Assembly: GCF_050436995.1 (NCBI RefSeq)
Contig: NC_134762.1
Location: 7,772,167-7,836,166 of the forward strand
Reading direction: 5' to 3'
Origin: Anticarsia gemmatalis
Lineage: Eukaryota > Arthropoda > Insecta > Lepidoptera > Erebidae
DNA: 64,000 nt
Shown piece after piece: positions 1-12,234 of the stretch. Positions within the stretch are counted from its first letter, which is position 1. The number at the start of each line of letters is the position of its first letter. The position numbers and the translations under genes were made by a program. Under the pieces are notes generated by a model. It had not been told where the DNA came from and did no database searches. It was given only the letters and a program-made list of their open reading frames with translations.

Positions 1-1646
1 AAAATGTTGGGCAGACAATCAAAAATTTATAACATTAGTATACATTTGTAATATCCTAATTAAAATCGAAACTGTTATTTGTTTGACGTTTTTAATTACT
101 CATATGTCATCGTCATTATTAGTATTCTGAATTGGCGTATTTATAAAGTGACTTTGCAAATATGCAATTGGTTTTTAACATGCTGATTTGGCATTTTTAT
201 GCGATCAAAAGGTGACTCAGAACATTTTGAAAAGTGCATTCTGCTGTTCAGCTTTTTGGAATATAACTGTATAAAATAAGTTAGTTTTAATTTATTACTG
301 TCTTACAAAAATACGTCGTGTAAGCCAGCTTCAGTGGTTTCCAGCGTCACTTTGATAAAATTTTGAAACTTTGTACGAGTGAAAAGTGACACTGTATAAC
401 TAATCAGATAATAGTATACGAGGCTTATAAGTCAGGCAGGGAATGTTTCTTTTTTGTATACCTACTTAATCATAATTTAGCTTATATTACTTTACCTATA
501 ATTATAGTTTCTAATCTGTTTTACTATTAAAATTTTAAATTTTTTGTTCATATTTTTTATAATTACAATCAAGACTATTTCAAAAATACAAACCGCTCTT
601 TGAAAACTCAGTTGCATTTTCTCTAACACACATATAAGATCGTAAAACACTCACTCTTTCAGGCCTTAGAAATTACAAACTCATAACCAACAATACTATC
701 GGCGACATCAAACAATTTTTCCTAACTTTCTCGTAGTTTCCATCTAAATTGAATCACATAGAAAACTGAGCTTCCGACATACTTGTCGGCACGTGAGACC
801 TTTGCTATAGGAAATGACAACCTTACTTTAATAATTAAACCTAGAAAAGCGGAAGGTGTTAGAATTTCTTGCAATTATACAAGAAATCGATTCAAAGTGC
901 AAATGTGATGATAACTTGACGCGCTCGAATCTGGGTTAGATATAAAGATAGAAAGTTTTAACTGCCAATAAAATACTCAACGCGTCGGTTAAAAGGATAT
1001 TAATGATTTCAATCACAGTATATCTTTACTCTATTACTGTTGGTGTTAAAATAAATAGGTACTTTTTTCTGTTTAACTTGGTATCAATTCTGGCTTTATG
1101 TCGAATTCGGCTAGTAGGACAGTATTAATAATAAGTATGCATCAAAAATATTAAAGTAGTAACCTTGTTGCAACAAATTTCCAGCCAGTTACTTACAACG
1201 ATTGCTACAAAACTCACGGAAAATTGAAACAAAAAAAATGATTGTTTACAAATTGGACATGAACTATCAACACACGTTTTCTAGTAGTTACATCACACGA
1301 TGTCTTTACAATGACAATTGTTGTAGGACAAAAGCCTTTGGGCCGAGACACGGCAACGTCCGTTCATAATTCTGAATGGTAATTAAACCTGCCAATTGTT
1401 TTTACATTTGTACCTGTGCCTCTACTATTGTTCACGACAATCGCCCGTGAAGGTTCAATATCGAACATTTTCACGATCGCCATTTAAAAATAAAAATTTT
1501 AATAAACTAGAATACGTGCTCGCGTGTGATACTTTCGAATACATTTAGTTGTGACCTCTAAAATCAGTACGTGTATAACGAGGTAGTAGCCGACATAAAA
1601 ACGTTCGGAGTAAAATTAAAAAAGTAAAACAATCGCAAAAAATTAC
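1..1646 (-). other. First coding intron of the GRXCR-like gene (donor side)
   Basis: This AT-rich non-coding sequence lies downstream of the donor at 1646-1645. I see no further exon with a good acceptor and a frame that would continue the GRXCR-like protein, so the intron appears to run off the left edge. No repeat or RNA gene was recognised in it. Confidence 0.5.
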
Positions 1647-3098
1647 CTTTGTCGTGCTCTGCATTTGTAAGAACGTCGCGATGCCCGCCCGTACGCGGTT
1701 CTTCACGCCCCTTATTGTTCCTTTAGAGCTCTTTATCGTGGACGGCATCTCCTCGTTCTTATAATCCTTAATGCCCGCAAAGTATTCCGCTTCTGACACT
1801 TCACATTCACTCTTAGCACCAACACTAACACTTTGCACATCATCAAATTGTTTCTCGTTTAGATGGAAATCGTAAAACTTGTCCGTGTCGAAGTAATGAC
1901 TGCTATAGAACATTTGCTCTTGTTTCATCTTATCCTGTTGCTTTCGCTCCTCGTATGTGCTCTCGCTAATCAGTGGCGTTTTGGAGCACAAGTTCGCGGG
2001 CAGTGACTCCGTCGTGTTCTTTGACTCGCTATTAAACTGAGAAACTAGACGGAACGATGTGAGCTGTGCGCTTTCTTTTGAAATATTAGCATCCTCATTA
2101 ATATTCTGGTTCGCTTCCTCGTGCTGCTCGGGCTGCGATTCGCTTTCAGTTTCGACCGTATTTAGTTTTACTGAACGGTCTCTTATGTCTTGAAGCAGAC
2201 CCTGAGGTAGAAAGCTACCGTCTTTATTGTTCACTTTGCTGTACGTCTCCGGCGCGCCCGGCGATTCCGCACTCTGTTTCTTTTCTTTTTTACTATATTC
2301 GCTATGACTTTCATCTGCATGCACGCTTACGTTCAGCTCGCTACTATTCAGCGAGTCGCATGATATATTAGAATCGTTATCTTCAAAATCCACTTCGCTT
2401 TGGCTGCTCCCGTTTCTCGAGCTGATTAGCGTTACAGAGACGGCTTTCTTTATTGAACTAGATTTGGATGTCTTCTTTTTCGGTAGTGGAGGCGGTGTTC
2501 CATCGAGGTCACTGCAGGTTCCGGAGTCAAGTGTATCGCTAGGAGAGCACTGGCCGCTCGACATCACCATGTTGGTCATGGAGTTTACGAAGGAGTTGCA
2601 GTAAATGTATGGCGCTTTGTCTGTCTTCAGCAGTTCTTCGTTGTCTATAATTTTCGGTCGATTCTCGTCAACATTGATTCTTACTAAACTGTTGTTCTTC
2701 TTGCAAATGTCGTTGATTTTGAAGGTTTCAAAGTCAACGTCACTCTTGAGGTGAACGCTCGATATCTTGGGCGCCTTGGGTTTGTCGGCGTCCGTGTTTA
2801 TTCTGATAGTGACCACGTGTGGGCCGTTGAGAGCGTCCGTAATAGGCGTACTCGCGGGTCGTTCTGACTGGGTCGCCGCTACGAATACCGTTGCAGATGG
2901 AGTCTTAGAATTAAGGACGAGTGAGTGCATCGAACTTAGCGAGTCCATCCGGACATCGGTAGCGGTGAACCCGTTTGTGTTCATATTTGCTTCGTCGTTT
3001 GTAATTTGTGTATAAGTAGTCGAACCTCTCTGCTTCCCCTTGGGAGGTAGAGGAGGGATGTATTCGACACTCGGGCGCGTCGCGATTTCTTCCATCAT
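1647..3098 (-). CDS. GRXCR-like protein, 5' coding exon (partial gene)
   Basis: This is a single 484-codon exon that ends in phase 0 at a consensus donor (AAG|GTAATT, GT at 1646-1645). The remaining exons must lie left of the window. The start is placed at the Met-Met pair at 3098; the frame stays open further upstream only to a TTG at 3146, behind an in-frame TGA. Most of the protein is Ser/Glu/Asn-rich and probably disordered. It has two proline motifs that look like SH3 ligands: PPLPPKGK at about residues 15-22 and PPPLPKKK at about 202-209. The last 25 residues carry GTIRGVKNRVRAGIATFLQ. I recall this as the conserved segment just before the glutaredoxin and cysteine-rich domains of insect GRXCR proteins (Drosophila CG31559/CG12206 type). 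The glutaredoxin domain itself is not in the window, so the family call is an inference. Vertebrate relatives act in actin-based sensory hair bundles. Confidence 0.6.
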
Positions 3099-4700
3099 TG
3101 TGGCGGCTAATAAATTGGCATAATTAACGGTGCTTCCCGTTCGCAATGCTGGTCAGGTCCGCTCAGATAGTGTTGGATGTATAAGGCATAATGGTTCCGG
3201 TGACCGTTCGTGACTGGGTCAATAATCCGCTCAAGTGGCCTGTTTTTCTTGCTTGTTTATTTACACCTGTAAACAAAAAATAGATTGATGTTATTACTCA
3301 TACTTGAGATGAACTAAATACACAAATAAGAACTCAAAGTTGGAATTTTTCTGTTACGTATTTATTGTTTAAAGTCAACAGTACTGGTACTTTAAAATAA
3401 ATATCGATCGCGCAAGTAAAAATAATATCGTTGTAAAACATAACCTACATAGCAAGTTATTGAAAAGTCACGTAAAGCCTTCGAGGCGCAACGCAATAAT
3501 ATTAACCAAAGGTTTGCAAGAAGACATATTTTTCAATACCACGCATTTTACGCAACCGCTTACATAACTTATACTTGCAAATGTGTAGTAATTTAAACAA
3601 GTGTGTTACAATTGTTTCTAAAAAGCACGTGCTTTTCACTATATACGCACCTAATTATCTCACTACCTTATATCATAGCAATAAGGTCGACTTTCTCTTG
3701 CATTGTTCTATAACTATTTAATGTGGTAGCAAAGAGCAATCAGGTATTTTTGTGCAGGAAATTGAGTCGTAATCAAATTTTCTAATAGCGCCTCCCACGT
3801 GAGGTTGAATATATATTATTTCGAAACGAATGTCAATGGTGAACCAATTTTCCTAAAATCAGTTTGGATCGAGTTTGTCGAACTTTATTTCTTACTGTGT
3901 GATAAATCAATTGCGGACAAGAATCTTACGTCTAAAAGGTTAGATATTATTTATAGACTATTTATTTTATAAACATTATCTGCTAAAAGTTGTATTTTCG
4001 TCGTACTGGCATGACAGAAAATAATGTATTATAAACATTTCTAACGTGCTAAACTGCTATAGTATATTGTTAGAGTGGGAAAACCCTGTTATAACCGCTA
4101 TTTTACTTGTCACACCTCGTAAATCAGGATTTTAAGAACATCAGACGCCTGTCACCGTATTCATTACCGCTGTATAAAAATAGCAAGTAGATAAATGCGT
4201 TGCTGGAATAAAGTGAAATCACTTCTATGTAGTAGATTATTGAAATAATATTACAAGTGTATCCCTTTTCATTCAAAATGAGTTCATTGTTTAAACCTAT
4301 TGAAGTATAAAAAAATGATTCACCAGTTATCAAAAACTCAGCATATTTATTATGCTTACTTATTCGTTCATGGTATTGCTTTCTACATGTTCATCTGCTA
4401 CACAATTGTTTAACGTCATGTTATGGCATCAATAATACATATATTAACCAGCATTAGCGAAGAGATATTTATCTTTCTACTCTTCTGGCTAGACATACAA
4501 AAAAACATTCAAATTATTTAGCAACAAGTTAAACTAAACGCATTAGTCACAGCATACCAACCGTGAATCCACACATTTACAAATTTACATAATATTCAGT
4601 TGATGTCTCTAAATCTAGACTAAAGTGAAAGTACGGCACATAATATTTTATATACCTAAGATATACGAGAAAGCCATATAACACATTTAACTTGGAAAAA
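3099..4700. other. 5' flank of the GRXCR-like gene and intergenic DNA
   Basis: The first 150 bases upstream of the Met start are richer in GC than the surroundings and may hold the 5' UTR or promoter of the minus-strand gene. No TATA box stands out. The remainder, to about 4.7 kb, is AT-rich with no supported feature. Confidence 0.35.
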
Positions 4701-4734
4701 ACAGAAAATTTTATGAGACGTTTTACCGCTAGGA

Positions 4735-4830
4735 ATTTGTTGAATCGACCCTGTGGCGTTCGGTTGTGTATCTGATTGCAGACCACGAGGTCTCGGGTTC
4801 AATTCCTATGTCGAACAGAGAAGGTACTTT
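4735..4830 (+). repeat. tRNA-derived SINE fragment
   Basis: The sequence contains an RNA polymerase III B-box-like GGTTCAATTCC preceded by GACCACGAGGTCTCG. This is the arrangement seen in lepidopteran tRNA-derived SINEs. It does not fold into a complete tRNA cloverleaf, so it is not called a tRNA gene. A typical SINE tail (GTACTTTTTGTCTTTTT) follows. Confidence 0.5.
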
Positions 4831-4879
4831 TTGTCTTTTTCTAATTCATATTAGATTATTCTTAATAACCGTCCGGTTC

Positions 4880-5020
4880 CCAGTTTGAAACATGCCCAGT
4901 ATATAAGAATAGACTCGTCCCCTATTATGTGAGACTAACACTGTTTTCGGCGAGATACGGGTGTGTTTAATACACCCCTGCCTACATCTTCTGGATACAA
5001 CAGGTGGCATAATACATAAT
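4880..5020 (-). repeat. Lepidopteran interspersed repeat fragment
   Basis: This stretch contains the phrase ATACGGGTGTGTTTAATACACCCCTGCCTAC, split here only by family drift. Phrases of this kind are scattered in lepidopteran genomes next to AGGCGTGAT-type tails. A 101-codon minus-strand frame crosses it but looks like translated repeat. Class is unknown. Confidence 0.35.
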
Positions 5021-5319
5021 GTATGTACCTCTATGTATAAATTTGCTGTAAATTCATGACTAGCAACAAAGTCAGACAAAATCGCTTGAAGCTGTGAACT
5101 AAATGTGTTATACAATATTAATGAAATTCTATGAATATATTTTAAGTTCAAATTTATGTAACTGTTAGAAAGGTGTCGGTACGAGTCTAATTACATTAAT
5201 ATTAATATATCAGAATTGTACGTTTTGTTTAAGTCATCAATCACAAATTCAAAATGTATTCGCAACTTAAATAACTCTTCACTAACTACACCATTGAGTA
5301 TAACGCGTTCATATCCAGT

Positions 5320-5545
5320 GATGCTTACCGGTTGGTAAACGATTTGTGGGTTAAGCAACTGTTGGCGCGGTCATTCTATAGATGGGTGACCGCATAGTGG
5401 TATTTGCACCGTGCTTCGGAGGGCACGTAAAAAGTCGGTCCCGGTTGTTGTCAATTAAGATAGCAGTCGTGAAGCCACGACAAAGGCCTTTCGGGTGGCT
5501 TGAACAACTTGACACCAGGTTGACCACTAACCATACGATAGAATA
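5320..5545 (+). repeat. Dispersed repeat, GGTGACCGCATAGTGG family, copy 1
   Basis: This is the longest copy in the window of a repeat with the core phrases GGTGACCGCATAGTGG, GCTTCGGAGGGCACGT and TTGACCACTAACCATACGAT. Diverged pieces recur in reverse orientation near 6600-6790, 25134-25245 and 48135-48265. A related piece lies at 22575-22700. It is probably a SINE or LINE tail. The class could not be fixed by eye. Confidence 0.55.
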
Positions 5546-6037
5546 GAATAGTAGTGTAACAGGCGTGATACTATGTTAACACTGTATGTACGTACTTAAC
5601 TCCTCACATTTTCAAAACACATTAAAAACTTTACACGTCATAACAAAATTATTTGCCGACGACAACAGTTTAATTCCTGCGTTCAATTTTCAATATATAG
5701 CAACTTGTGACGTCATAATAATAAAGTAGCAAACCTGCACAATTGCACTTAGAAATTTATTCACCTTGACCTTCTCCCTTCAAGTTCATAGTCAGTGCAC
5801 TTTCTTAAGTCAGCTCACGCATAAACGTCTACACGTATTCGTTGATACGGTAAATCTAGATAATCAGATCAGACAGGATTTGCATGGACGAGTCTAGAAT
5901 TTGTTATAGACTATAGGTTCTAATTTTATTTTTAGATTTTAGTTTAGGATTTATTGAAGCAGAAGAACTACTGTAAAGACTCTGATTGAATAAACTATAA
6001 ATCCAGAGACTAGTATTTAAAAATACTGCCGATTATA

Positions 6038-6200
6038 TCTCTACTAATATTATAAAAGCCGAAGAGGTTTTGTACATCTGTCTTTTTGTCTAAACCAATG
6101 AACCGATTTGGATTAAATTTTGTACAAAGATAGCACAATATAGGGACTAGGAATAGTTTTTAACCCGAATATCCTACAGGAATGGGAACTGTTATGTGGC
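6038..6200 (+). mobile_element. Helitron-like element, truncated 5' fragment
   Basis: It begins TCTCTACTAATATTATAAAAG, matching the 5' ends of the fuller Helitron-like copies at 35723 and 55337. It continues into the ACCAATGAACCGATTTGG-type segment. No CTAG 3' terminus or terminal hairpin is present nearby, so only the 5' part survives. Confidence 0.45.
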
Positions 6201-6599
6201 TAATACGCCATTGATGATTATTTTCCAATTAAATAAATCTAACTAATGATAGACTTAAATAGAAATTAACAAATAACAATAATTGTCTCAATTTAAACGC
6301 TAAAGATAATCAAATTAACACCACTTAACCGCTCTTCAGAGCTTAGAACCTAAAATTACCTAAGTTATTTGCGAAAGATTTATTGCACGACAATGTTCAC
6401 CGCAATAAATTGCCCGTCCTTATGATGAAGACGACTCAATCATCATTACCCGATTACAAAACTGCAAATATCATTTGTCAAAGCGTAACTTAAAAAAACA
6501 CTTTCCCTAAGTACAGTTGAAAGCAAAAATAAGTATACACTAAATATCAATGAAGGTAGTAAAATTACTACTGCCTAATAACTTTCGTTACTATGCCGA

Positions 6600-6790
6600 A
6601 TGATTAGTGGTCAACCTAGTGCCATAGTTCTTCAAAAGCCAAAAAGCCTTTGTTGACATGGCTTAACGACTCATCTTAGTAGACACCAGGGGCCCGACGT
6701 TTTACGCTCCAAAGTACAGAGACGCTTAGTTTAAATGCCGCTTAGCAGTCACCCGTCTTTAGGACGACCGCACCAACGGTGTGTGCAATT
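6600..6790 (-). repeat. Dispersed repeat, GGTGACCGCATAGTGG family, copy 2
   Basis: This is a reverse-orientation, diverged copy of the repeat at 5320-5545, recognised by TTAGTGGTCAACCTAGTG and CATGGCTTAACGACT. Roughly the 3' two-thirds of the longest copy can be matched. Confidence 0.45.
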
Positions 6791-7829
6791 ATACCTTAGT
6801 GCCTTAGTGCCTTATACCTTAAAAGCCTGATAACTTAAAAGTAGTTTAACAATCACTGCGTATTTGTTGAAAACTTATAGTAACAATTAAACTGATATTA
6901 TCATACAATAAAGTGCGAATAAAAATATGGTAGTGTATTTTTACTCGTGACTGTACAAATATCTGTAAGAATTGCGATTTTCTAATGAATTCTTTATGCT
7001 CTAAACGATTTGCTTTGGCCTCTATTCGGTAGCTTGATGGCAATTATTGTCTGTTGCTATTTTTAGTTTAAAGTAGTTTGAGAGTAACAATCAACAATAT
7101 AGTTAAGTTTTACTTTCTATAATTACTTTAAAGTTTTTAGTGGCTTGGAGAGATTTTTTTAGTGTCGTATCTTTTCCATAGCAACAAGAATATATATTTT
7201 TTGAAATTGAGTTCCCTTATGCAGAATACCCAGTAATGGAAGATTGACTATCTATTTTATGTAAAGTAATAAATTTATAAAATTTACCTTCTGTAACAGA
7301 GGTTTATAATACTACCGGTGAAATTTAAAAGCTAAGCAAGGATATTCGGGCTATATATTACGTTCAATCCAGTTCCGCAAAGTAAACAAAATAAATCATA
7401 GTTTCTGATATATGAATTAAACAAGAAAGAAATGAATGTGTAAAAATAAAAACAATTGATTAATGTATAACAAAAAACAACTATCTTTGCGCGGTTGTAA
7501 ATGCTGATACACATTACACTGTCTCGTCCAATACAATACTCAATAACTCAATTCACGTTACGGTGGCTTAACACTAAGATGAATTGTTTAGCTCACTCAG
7601 TGAAACTATTGTATACAAACGAAAATATTAGGTAACATGTTACGATACTATCTCGTAATTGCTGTGAGAAATTTACAATTAATTTGGAATGTGATATTTT
7701 ATTGTTCGTGCAAAATTTTGCTAGTGTTTTAGACAGTTGAAAGGATTTGACGAAGACAGTGTGTTAAAGAATGTTGGACCACTTTTAATATGTAATGTTT
7801 CTTCAAATGAATTTTTTACTGTACCTAGT

Positions 7830-7991
7830 GCGATTCTCTACAGTCGTTATTATCGAATACCGAGAGTTAAACATTTGAAATGTGTTGCAAAAATGGTTCC
7901 TACAGCGTCCGCTAGAGGCGCTGATCAGATTTTCAAAAAAAAGCTTGATTGCTATCCGGTTGTTGACAGTCGATAGCGGCAGACTATCGCG
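7830..7991. mobile_element. MITE family (TCTCTAC...CTATCG), copy a
   Basis: About 165 bp with imperfect terminal inverted repeats: GCGATTCTCTAC at one end, and a CGATAGCGGCAGACTATCGCGC region at the other. The centre has GTTCCTACAGCGTCCGCTAGAG followed by GGCGCTGATCAGATTTTC, shared almost word for word with copies at 42711, 50647 and 54389. No transposase is encoded. Confidence 0.55.
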
Positions 7992-10900
7992 CTAATGAAA
8001 AAAAGATGTAAATACTACAAGTGCTTTAATTTGAAGCGGTAAAGAACAATGGCAAAAAAATCACTTATATTTTTTGAGCGTCTTCGAATCTGATTATTAC
8101 CAATGTACTTTAATAATTATCGTATGAATTTCAGGAATATCATTTTTACTTCTGATGGCGACATTTAATAGATTAAACAAAAAGTAATAAACTGGCTATC
8201 TAAAAACGATTCTCCATTTCCATTAGATAAAAAAATGTTGCCATTCGGTACTTTGTTGTTTAATGAGTAGATATACATAATATTATGTTGTCTTTGTCTA
8301 TTTAATTGTTTAAATAGCTAAATAGTCTTCAACGTGAAATATATTGTTATGACAAGTTATTAAAAACAGTGACTAATAAACTAAAAACTTCTCATTTATT
8401 TTGCTCATACAAAGATATACCTATTTACAGTCAACAGAGATATTTTAGTAGTATTATCTTTTTAAAGTATGGCAACTATATTGTCTACTTCGGTTCGATT
8501 TGATTGTTTGTCGTTGACGTTTGGTGATTTTCGGCATTGACGTGTTGTTGTGTTTTGCGATTATTATTGCTTTTTCGTACCTATTTTCAAACAACTCGGA
8601 CTTACTGAGGATTTCTGCTCTATTTGTCAACCCTGCATCTCTAACGGATTTCGATTTGGATTACATCTACATGACTTCCACTGATTCATCATGGACGTTT
8701 CCCTTGCTTTTTGGATTTTGTGAACTGGTTTAATACTTCTTCAAGTATGGGAAGTCGTGTCAGACTGACTCGAATTTTGTGCGTGAATTGTAACATAGAA
8801 TAGCTTCCGCTGATACCCTGATACCTCTGGGTACATATTGGTTTTGGGGCTATACCTGCTCGAAAGGTTGAGGCAGTCAACTTCACTATGATGACTATAG
8901 TAATATAGTACAATAGATGATTGGCGATACGTCAATGTTCGCCTTCGCCTGCCCCGTCGGAGAATAGCAGGGGTGATATTATGAATAAATTAACATTCAA
9001 ACAATATTTGACAAAAATATTAACATTTTAATAATGTGATGATGACATAACCTATAAAAATATAAACTCAAATTACTTAGGATCTCCGGCGCGCCTAATG
9101 GAAATATTTATATATTTAGAATCAGGAATTAATGCTGCATATTATAGCATTTGTTTTATTTGAAGACGCAACATTTTAAAATTAGTGATTTTGATGTATG
9201 AGATTTTGCCATTGTTCTTTTGTACTGTATAGCGAAAAAATGTCTAGACGTGTATCTTCACGCATATCATTAATCATTTTGTCTAGTTTTTAGAGTAGTT
9301 ACACAAACAACATGGCAGTGTTATAAATAACGAAAGCATATACAGATGTAGATAGGCTTAATTACTTTGCCTAAATTTATACCAGGCAGTCGAATACGGA
9401 AACTAAATGAGACTAAATTAAGTAAAACCGGAAGTTTTTTGCGAGTTAATTAATAACATGCTAAAATAAACCAGTTAGATTATAACCAAATTATTTTTAA
9501 AATTGATCTGTCTCTTAATTGAGGTGACATAACCAATACAATCGAATACATAAACATTGGATTATGACGTAAATACAATAAATTTCTTTTGAGCAAAAGT
9601 GAAAGCATTTAATTGCTTCTAGTTTATAACTAAACAATAAACTGGTTGTAAGAATAACTTGAAGCACTTCAATGAGAAATAAAATATTGCCAATTTTAAT
9701 TTTTACTATATTGACTAGTTTTCTAACTGTGAACGTTTTTGATTGAGCATTTGAGTGTATCAACTAGCGAAAGTCATTTGCATAGATATTTCATTAGTTT
9801 GTTAATCATATTTGAGAGAAAAGTGGATGTGATTATGACTATCAATTTTTCAATTTCAAATCATTCTTCAATAAAAAAAATACATAACTTGAGTTTAGAG
9901 AGTTCAGTTTCAATTTCTAAGATAGTCTTCTACAGGGTACAATACTGGAGCCACACCAAAGTACAGTACAAATGTCGGTAAATATTATGGCGACGCGTCA
10001 GGTAAGTTACTATAGTACAATCTATAATTAGTTTGGAATCAATTGACCGTACAATGATATTTATTTATTCAAGTCAAAAAGGTCTAATAGTAGAGATACT
10101 GTGGGTTCAAATAACATACAAAAAATTGTCATACCAGTTAACTGGTTTAAGTGTTGCTAATCTCTAAGCTACATACTGAATACCTATATTAATTAAATCC
10201 AGAGTATACATTTTATCCATATATCGTAACCTTATCCTAAAAACATATTTAACGCCAAACACAATAAACATACAAATTTCTAGCAATTTCAAAGTACACA
10301 AATATTTTAACACCGTAGGCTTCTGAAGTTCTACTTGTTCGAGGCACTTAGCGGTAGAAACTCGGACACCTGGCAGTGAAAGTATAAACCATGCTTTGTC
10401 AACTGATGGTCGTTACGTAAACAATGATTTTGATAGTATTTGTGCAATAACGATATTATCGTTGGTAGAATTGGTATTGAATAAGAAACAATCAACAATA
10501 ATGTTTTTTGTTTGTGTGATTATGTAGTGCGGTAATAAGATAAGTAATAACAAATTATTTCTAACAGTATTTCTAAGTAGAGTAGTAGTTAATGATGTAT
10601 TTCTAAGTAGAGATTGTAGTTTAACTCATTACTATATAAGTGAAAAAAACTAAGGTGAATTGCGCTTCTAAATGAACGGCGATTCAAAGACGTTTGTATG
10701 TTTCAGTCCATTCGAGAGTATGACGAATTCATTGTCATAATGTTCCATAACATTACTGTGATGTTTGTAGTAGTCTGTAACTTTAAGTCCATTTGTATCC
10801 TTGTCGTTGTATGGTATCTTACCTTTTGACGGTAAAATATATTGCCCAAATAGTTGCATATCAATACATAACTTTCATAACTTCGTCCTGTCTGACCAAT

Positions 10901-11746
10901 AGAAAATATTCAAAATATTCAACTTTCTATAAAAGGTACATCGACACGCGAAACACCTTACATTTGAATACTACGTGATTTCTGTATCAAAGTATGTGGT
11001 GCATTATACAAAATGATCAGTTGTCACGAGATGGACGTGTGAAGAAAACACTCAATAATTTCTAAGATACGTGTCGGTTTGAAGTAGGACACCGGAGCGC
11101 TGACGACATGATATCGCTATTTTAAATGATTTTTCAATTGCTTTTGACGACGGGCTCTTCAAACTTGTTCAAATCGTTTTTAGACTGAAATACATTAAGT
11201 AGTCACTTGCATATTTTTTGACAAATCATTATACATCAATCAGATCTACGGTTATATAATCAGTTTGGAAGCAGTTGTTAGTGCAAATATTTTTGATCAT
11301 TAACACGAATATTGCTACAGTTTAAGGACTCTTTGTATTATTTAGTGGTCTTTAGTCCCTTTTAAAATCGACATTGTTAGACGACATACAATATATTATG
11401 ATAAATGGTCGGACATCGGCTTAACTAATGATAATTGCAATACATGCATAATTAACACTAGGAAGAATTATGTTTTCATTAATCACGATGTTCACAAACT
11501 TCAAATCCTAAGCTCATGTTTACGTTAAAAGTTAATATGTTTTTTATAAAGCACATTAATTTCAAGATATCTATGATTACTATCATTATCATTCTCAACG
11601 TGACTTGTCTCAAGCATTTGAGATAAATCAACTAAAATGGTCAATTTGCCGTCACTCCGTCCGGCGTTTATGGAATATTTTAGTAATTATTACATACATC
11701 GTATGTTGTAATACCTGATGTCATACCGTCATACGAGTCATGTATA
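7992..11746. other. Intergenic DNA without a supported gene
   Basis: Mostly AT-rich unique sequence. Around 8750-8990 there is a repeat-like stretch ending in GCCTGCCCCGTCGGAGAATAGCAGGGGTGAT split over a typical lepidopteran SINE tail. A small ATG frame at 10668-10859 is listed separately. Short tandem copies of TATTTCTAAGTAGAG occur near 10570-10615. Confidence 0.4.
10668..10859 (-). CDS. Possible small ORF, 63 aa, unrecognised
   Basis: An ATG-initiated frame of 63 codons ends at TAG. Its composition is protein-like (Lys, Asn, Asp and Tyr spread evenly, no hydrophobic run) in an AT-rich region where chance frames of this kind are less common. It has no recognisable motif. There is no obvious splice donor or acceptor and no neighbouring exon that extends it. 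It could be a chance ORF or the remnant of a lost gene. Confidence 0.2.
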   Translation of the reverse strand: MQLFGQYILPSKGKIPYNDKDTNGLKVTDYYKHHSNVMEHYDNEFVILSNGLKHTNVFESPFI

Positions 11747-12234
11747 ATATGTTACTGTAAAAGCCCGAACGATGGTAAATCCTAAGATTTTCCGGTATAA
11801 CCTAAGATTTACCAACTCGCAATGGTAAAAGTCCGAACAATTATTTTATTTCGAATTTTTACCTATACTCACTTGATGATGTCGAGATGTCGCCGGAGCC
11901 CCGCTTCGCGGGGCTCCTCCTTCTGGGTGGTTAAAAAAAAATAACCACGAAGGCTAAGGTGGGAGCTTCGCTTCGCTCGCTCCCACCTTAGCCTTCTAAC
12001 CTAACCTACCCATGTCGCTATGCCCAAAACTCCTTCTTTATAACTATGTCACAGTATATAATTATACCGTGAAATAGTTATAAACATAGTTATGAAGGAG
12101 GATTTTTTTATATATCGTAACATAGTTTTTAAACTCTGGCTTGTTCGGACTTTTACCATTGAGAGTTGGTAAATCTTAGGTTTTACCGGAAAATCTTAGG
12201 ATTTACCACAGGTCGGGCTTTTACAGTAACATAT
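11747..12234. mobile_element. Multi-hairpin inverted-repeat transposable element
   Basis: About 488 bp bounded by 94-bp inverted arms (11747-11840 and 12141-12234) that differ at only about five positions by my count. Each arm itself contains a smaller inverted motif (GGTAAATC ... GATTTACC). The interior holds three perfect hairpins in a row. The first has a 10-bp GC-rich stem at 11895-11917. The second has a 7-bp stem at 11927-11948. The third has an 18-bp stem at 11949-11996 with a 12-nt loop rich in TTCGC. An imperfect stem follows at 12031-12099. It has no coding capacity. The structure fits a foldback-type MITE; the superfamily is not assigned because the target-site duplication is unclear. 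Confidence 0.75.

Noticed and set aside
4740..4820. Possible tRNA gene
   Set aside because: It has a B-box-like string but no acceptor stem or full cloverleaf; it is better explained as a tRNA-derived SINE.
4846..5151. A 101-codon minus-strand frame
   Set aside because: It crosses interspersed-repeat sequence and its amino-acid composition does not look coding.
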